In this document: positions 61,501-64,000 of the stretch, piece after piece
Numbering within the stretch: position 1 is the first letter of the stretch
Layout of the letters: the number at the start of each line of letters is the position of its first letter
From: Mytilus edulis
Lineage: Eukaryota; Mollusca; Bivalvia; Mytilida; Mytilidae
Assembly (NCBI RefSeq): GCF_963676685.1
Contig: NC_092346.1
Coordinates: 95,779,917 to 95,843,916 of the forward strand
DNA: 64,000 bases
Reading direction: 5' to 3'
Notes under the pieces: model-generated
What the model saw: the letters and a program-made list of their open reading frames with translations, nothing else
Databases searched by the model: none
Told to the model about the DNA's origin: nothing
Position numbers and translations under genes: made by a program

Positions 61501-63523
61501 GTTTTTTGTATTTGTCTTGTTTTGGACATCTTACAAACTGCTGTTCTGTTACCAAGTTGTATAAACGTTTCATATTTGCTTTCAGTCCCTGCAAAATACA
61601 ATTATGATAAGTTGTATAAGTGATCCATTTCAACTTTCAGTCCCTTTAAAAGACTATAATGATAAGTTGTGAAAACTGTTCATTTTAATTTTCAGTACTC
61701 TGCTGAACACACTAGTCATAAGTTAAGTTTAGTATAAAAGTCCATACAAATGAACTGTTTTATTGGTACGCAAGGTAAATTAACTGTATACCTCTATCAT
61801 GGATTGTAAAATAGCAGTTCACAAATGTCTAGGTTTCTGCTTAAATCTGCAGATTTATTGACCATTTAAACACTTACCAAATATTTGGCTTATTTTTTTT
61901 CTCAATTCTTTAACTTAGCTATTTAATGGGAGATAACTCTAACAGTATAACAGTAAGTTTAAATAAATATTTAAAAAGCGCCTTTACCTTAGGAGGTTCT
62001 GTTGTCATTTTAAGACCTGTCTGTAGAATAGCTATTGGGAAGTCTGGATGAGGACTACTACTTAACCATAACCTGAACTCTGGGTGAGGCTCAGGCTTCT
62101 GTATCTGTAACTGTTCTACTAACTTGTCTAACTGCGGCATCCAACTCAAAGATAAGTGACAGTTAGCCAAAAATACCCAATTACCCTGCAAAACACAATT
62201 ATATTGTCTAACTGTGGCATCCAACTCAAAGATAAGTGACAGTTAGCCAAAAATACCCAATTACCCTGCAAAACACAATTATATTGTAAAATAAGCATGA
62301 TGATCATTTCAAAAATAAAAAATAATCAGGCAAACCAGAACTTTATGAATGAATTCAATTTTGCCAAACTTTTCTTTTTGATATAAATTATGATTTAAGT
62401 CTGGAATTCCAAACAAGTTATCAATCCTAAATAGAAAATTATATTTGCAATTATGCTTTCAAATATAAAAACAAATACCTACCTCTCTGATACCTTCTTT
62501 AATCATCCTAGTAGCAATAGGTGCCTGACCTTGACCTAAAGATAAGGCATGGAATTTCTGAGCCAAACCTTTGGCTTCTGCTAATTGGAGAAGTTGGCTT
62601 GTTGGATCCTGAAAGAAATAAAACATGTCTCATTTAGCAATCAATTTTCATTAGTAATCAATAAAAGAATTTAACATTACAATACTTCATAGGAAAATAT
62701 ATTCATAAAAATCTCCTTGAAATGAGAGTAATTCTATAAAGTGCATATAATACATTTCAAAATTTTATAAAAATAATTTCTTTTTCCATTAATTTTAGAT
62801 GGGATACAACTTTTAAACCCTCCAAATTCATACCCAACTAGATAAGAATGGCTTCACAATTTATTCTTAAATAACCATTTGCTTTTCCAACACAAAAGTT
62901 ATGATAATAACCCCACTTAGTCTTTTCAGACAAGACCAGTTTCATAATATCTTGCAATTAATTCTACCCTTAGGATTTTCTGTAAATAAAGCAACATTAA
63001 CATTAATTTTTTTTTTTAGTAAAGACCATTATTTATAAATCAGTAATTTTTTACCCCTGATTGTCATATTGTTGAACTGTTACCCCAGCAAGTAACATTT
63101 GACCCTAGATATTCATTATGCAAATAATTATCATTCAAAATTAAGCATCTCAAGTTTTTTTATATATAAACCCACCACACCAGGAGATAATACAAATATA
63201 CTTTGAGTCTTGGTGGATCTTTTTCTGTCTATCTGGGCCATATCTAAGACAGGTGGCTTATTTAACTTTGACCTCACATTATTTATACTGAATCTTTTAC
63301 TTTCTAACTATACTTGCCACTCCAGGAGATAACACAAATATCAGTGGTGTCTTGGTGGTGGAATCTTCTACTACCTGGGCCATATCTAGGACAGGTGGCT
63401 CAGTAAACTTCGACCCAAGATTGTTAATAATGAATGAAGTGGCACAGAAAGAAACACGGTCAGGACGAAGTGATCGTACAATTAACATTCTCTGTAACTC
63501 ATTACATGCATTGTCCCATTCAC
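49383..63523 (-). CDS. DNAH2: Axonemal dynein heavy chain (DNAH2-like), C-terminal 651 residues
   Basis: Twelve minus-strand exons, in order from 63523 down to 49383, join in phase to 651 residues ending in LMSLDY and TAA. Dynein heavy chains are the ATP-driven motors of cilia; DNAH2 is a heavy chain of the two-headed inner arm I1/f. The segment covers the end of the AAA ring (GNWVFLANCHLSLSWMPQLD; FRLWLSSSPHPDFP; KMTTEPPKGLKANM), the lid helices (LLFSLCFFHSVLLERKKFL) and the C-terminal domain (FPTGFLTAVLQTSARQNN; GLFLQGAGWD; CYYYPNRAG). The choice of DNAH2 rests on recalled family sequence (DHPEAFGQHPNAD, MPTIHFKPVE, CYYYPNRAG); another axonemal paralogue is the alternative. Transcription runs towards the GH31 gene. 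The N-terminal ~85% lies beyond the right edge. Two introns hold large dispersed elements. Confidence 0.88.
49498..49795 (-). repeat. 75-bp array seeded on the dynein last-exon acceptor
   Basis: Four copies (acceptor plus GTATGTACAATGCCCCCTGT, TACTACTACCCTAAC) at a 75-bp period. The three extra copies also carry CCATGTGAGTT, a donor-like GTGAGT, so each could act as a 44-base cassette. All four are nearly identical and read in one frame. Confidence 0.92.
50611..50995. repeat. 62-bp tandem repeat in the last dynein intron
   Basis: Six copies of TTGGGTAAAACTTAAAATCC, TTGTCATTAATGTATATCTT, TATATCAGTGTAAAATAAGA, TA, nearly identical. Confidence 0.92.
51953..52902. mobile_element. pogo/Tigger-like non-autonomous element
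   Basis: Left end TA then CAGTCGACTCTCGTTATCTC; right end GAGAGTCAACTG then TA. The start CAGT(C/T)GACTCTCGTTAT..., TA target duplication and ~950-bp size suit a pogo/Tigger-type MITE. Near the right end, 'ttcgactc' motifs alternate in both directions (52740-52890). No transposase frame seen. Confidence 0.6.
53136..53286 (-). CDS. DNAH2: Dynein exon
   Basis: DGVYIKGLFLQGAGWDIKNS through MPTIHFKPVENKKKAAK: 50 codons plus 1 base. Donor GTATGT. Confidence 0.93.
53529..53826 (+). repeat. Dispersed element with GGGGCAT terminal hairpin, short copy
   Basis: Same family as 15522-15845: 'aacaagaatgtgtccca', 'ggatgccccatccgc', one body unit, a decayed 'gacgaacggacgcac' tract, and 'aatgcccataaatggggcat'. 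Confidence 0.75.
53938..54012 (-). CDS. DNAH2: Dynein exon
   Basis: VSIDTLSWEFSVMTVGDENI, VGPPK: 25 codons. Donor GTCGGT. Confidence 0.9.
54584..54760 (-). CDS. DNAH2: Dynein exon
   Basis: AYPSMKPLGSWTRDLVARVE, then FPTGFLTAVLQTSARQNN: 59 codons. Donor GTAAGA. Confidence 0.93.
55193..55342 (-). CDS. DNAH2: Dynein exon
   Basis: IERYNALMNEIRERLVDLEK, then GIQGLVVMTMELENIF and VPPTWLK: 50 codons. Confidence 0.92.
55774..55890 (-). CDS. DNAH2: Dynein exon
   Basis: VLDLAANIYKQIPENIDYDG, then LALDPCPLNVVLLQE: 39 codons. The 3.4-kb intron upstream of it carries two large dispersed elements. Confidence 0.92.
56025..57415 (+). repeat. Dispersed element with GACGGGCGTAT terminal hairpin
   Basis: Starts 'gctgcgccatgagcgcatga', 'tacgcccgacgtc', then about 8 body units near 150 bp ('ccaaaaagtatacagatctt', 'gtgtaaagttttaagcaata', 'cgtttttgagatacggc'), then an (ACGG/ACAG)n tract at 57300-57360, ending in the 20-bp palindrome CCCGTCAAAATTTTGACGGG and CGTATAAAAA. 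Lies in a dynein intron. Confidence 0.8.
57655..59088 (+). repeat. Dispersed element with GGGGCAT hairpin, expanded copy
   Basis: Same ends as 15522-15845, but the body unit of about 165 bp ('gcactatcattttctatgtt', 'aattagaaagatcatatcat', 'agggaacatgtatactaagt') is repeated about eight times, before 'gaacggacggaagatcggac' and the terminal hairpin. Confidence 0.85.
59295..59520 (-). CDS. DNAH2: Dynein exon
   Basis: LSCLPTYYIPKDGPLSSYKE, then DHPEAFGQHPNADITSQI and FDTLLGLQPQ: 75 codons, start of the C-terminal domain. Donor GTATTA. Confidence 0.92.
60551..60735 (-). CDS. DNAH2: Dynein exon
   Basis: VSENLLSIYLDGYDETPWDA, LKYLIAGINYGGHVTDDFDR, RLLTTYINEYF: 61 codons plus 2 bases. Donor GTAAGT. 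Confidence 0.93.
61397..61588 (-). CDS. DNAH2: Dynein exon
   Basis: GLKANMKRLYNLVTEQQF through GWNIAYEFNDADFE: 64 codons. Donor GTAGAT. Confidence 0.93.
61988..62185 (-). CDS. DNAH2: Dynein exon
   Basis: GNWVFLANCHLSLSWMPQLD through KMTTEPPK: 66 codons. Its acceptor and first ~60 bases are duplicated 80 bp upstream (62186-62285). Confidence 0.93.
62120..62285 (-). repeat. 80-bp duplication of a dynein acceptor and exon start
   Basis: Two copies that appear identical except for one base (ctgcgg versus ctgtgg). Each contains the acceptor 'tgttttgcag' and about 60 bases of the exon starting 62185. The upstream decoy acceptor would start an exon at 62265; 80 bp breaks frame. Confidence 0.92.
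62483..62608 (-). CDS. DNAH2: Dynein exon
   Basis: DPTSQLLQLAEAKGLAQKFH, ALSLGQGQAPIATRMIKEG, IRE: 42 codons, AAA6 region. Donor GTAGGT. Confidence 0.92.
63318..63523 (-). CDS. DNAH2: Dynein exon, most upstream in window; GC donor
   Basis: EWDNACNELQRMLIVRSLRP through IFVLSPGV (68 codons plus 2 bases). Acceptor 'atctttcag'. The donor is GCAAGT rather than GTAAGT; only this boundary joins in phase to the next exon (SPGV then DPTS). Confidence 0.9.
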
Positions 63524-63835
63524 CTGAAAGATATAGGTAGAATCATACTATAGGTACAGGACATTAATACAAATGATACATAGTTATAGCACAGTAATTT
63601 ACCTAAAATATATAGGTAAAATCATACTATAGGGACAGGACATTACTACAAATGATACATAGTTATAGCACAGTAATTCACCTGAAAGATATAGGTAGAA
63701 TCATACTATAGGGACAGGACATTACTACAAATGATACATAGTTATAGCACAGTAATTTACCTGAAATATATAGGTAAAATAATACTATAGGGACATGACA
63801 TTACTACAAATGATACATATTTGAAAAAAAACTTT
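63518..63835 (-). repeat. 79-bp array seeded on the dynein acceptor at 63523
   Basis: Four copies at 63522, 63601, 63680 and 63759. On the minus strand each ends 'ata(t)ctttcag' plus GT(G/A)AATT, copying the acceptor and the first ~6 exon bases. Confidence 0.85.
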
Positions 63836-64000
63836 TGAAACTTGTTGATTAATACAGTAATTTCTAATCATGTGTGATTTTGCAGCATCTTCAAGTCCAA
63901 GTTGTGTTTGTATGTGATTCTAAAACTCTTCAAAAAATTTCAAATAAGCCAAAATCATCAAATAAATTGGAAATTTATTTTAGTGCTGTGAGAGTATGTG
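63836..64000. other. Dynein intron up to the window edge
   Basis: No exon recognised; the next upstream dynein exon must lie to the right. Confidence 0.4.

Overview
The window is animal nuclear DNA, most likely from a marine mussel (Mytilidae). It is strongly AT-rich, has short GT-AG exons in long introns, and carries dispersed repeats that I recognise from mussel genomes: elements ending in a GGGGCAT or GACGGGCGTAT hairpin after (GGAC)n, the 'gccaatgagacaactctcca' family, and a tRNA-derived SINE. No bacterial, plasmid or organellar features are present. LAYOUT: 1-2374 is a broken copy of an invertebrate multi-copy gene with a PIN/FEN-like nuclease-type core and a C-terminal tesmin/TSO1-type CXC zinc cluster. 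2375-10020 is repeat-rich intergenic DNA with a reverse transcriptase relic and a SINE. 10188-36455 (+) is a complete glycoside hydrolase family 31 alpha-glucosidase gene (23 coding exons, 970 residues, type II membrane anchor plus a degenerate trefoil domain). All splice phases close and the summed coding length is a multiple of three. Its first intron holds an antisense 279-residue ORF of unknown function (12997-13836). 36620-49380 is intergenic: two reverse transcriptase relics in opposite orientation, two unidentified exon-like pieces, the terminal exon of a small cysteine-rich secreted peptide gene, and several inverted-repeat elements and minisatellites. 49383-63523 (-) is the 3' part of an axonemal dynein heavy chain gene, best matched to DNAH2: 12 exons encoding the last 651 residues (end of the AAA ring plus the C-terminal domain). 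The rest lies beyond the right edge. MAIN OBSERVATION: in both large genes, about a dozen of 34 introns carry tandem arrays whose repeat unit spans the adjacent splice site, so that each copy contains the end of the exon, the donor or acceptor, and flanking intron. Unit lengths are 33, 37, 39, 44, about 60, 66, 75, 79, 80 and 81-95 bp. Copies are often most uniform next to the true exon and more decayed further away. Several arrays keep reading frame (33, 39, 66, 75 bp) and offer in-frame alternative splice sites; others (44, 79, 80 bp) are frameshifting decoys. This splice-junction-anchored tandem duplication is the feature most worth following up. The alpha-glucosidase (carbohydrate hydrolysis) and the dynein (ciliary motility) have no evident functional link; they are simply neighbours transcribed towards each other.
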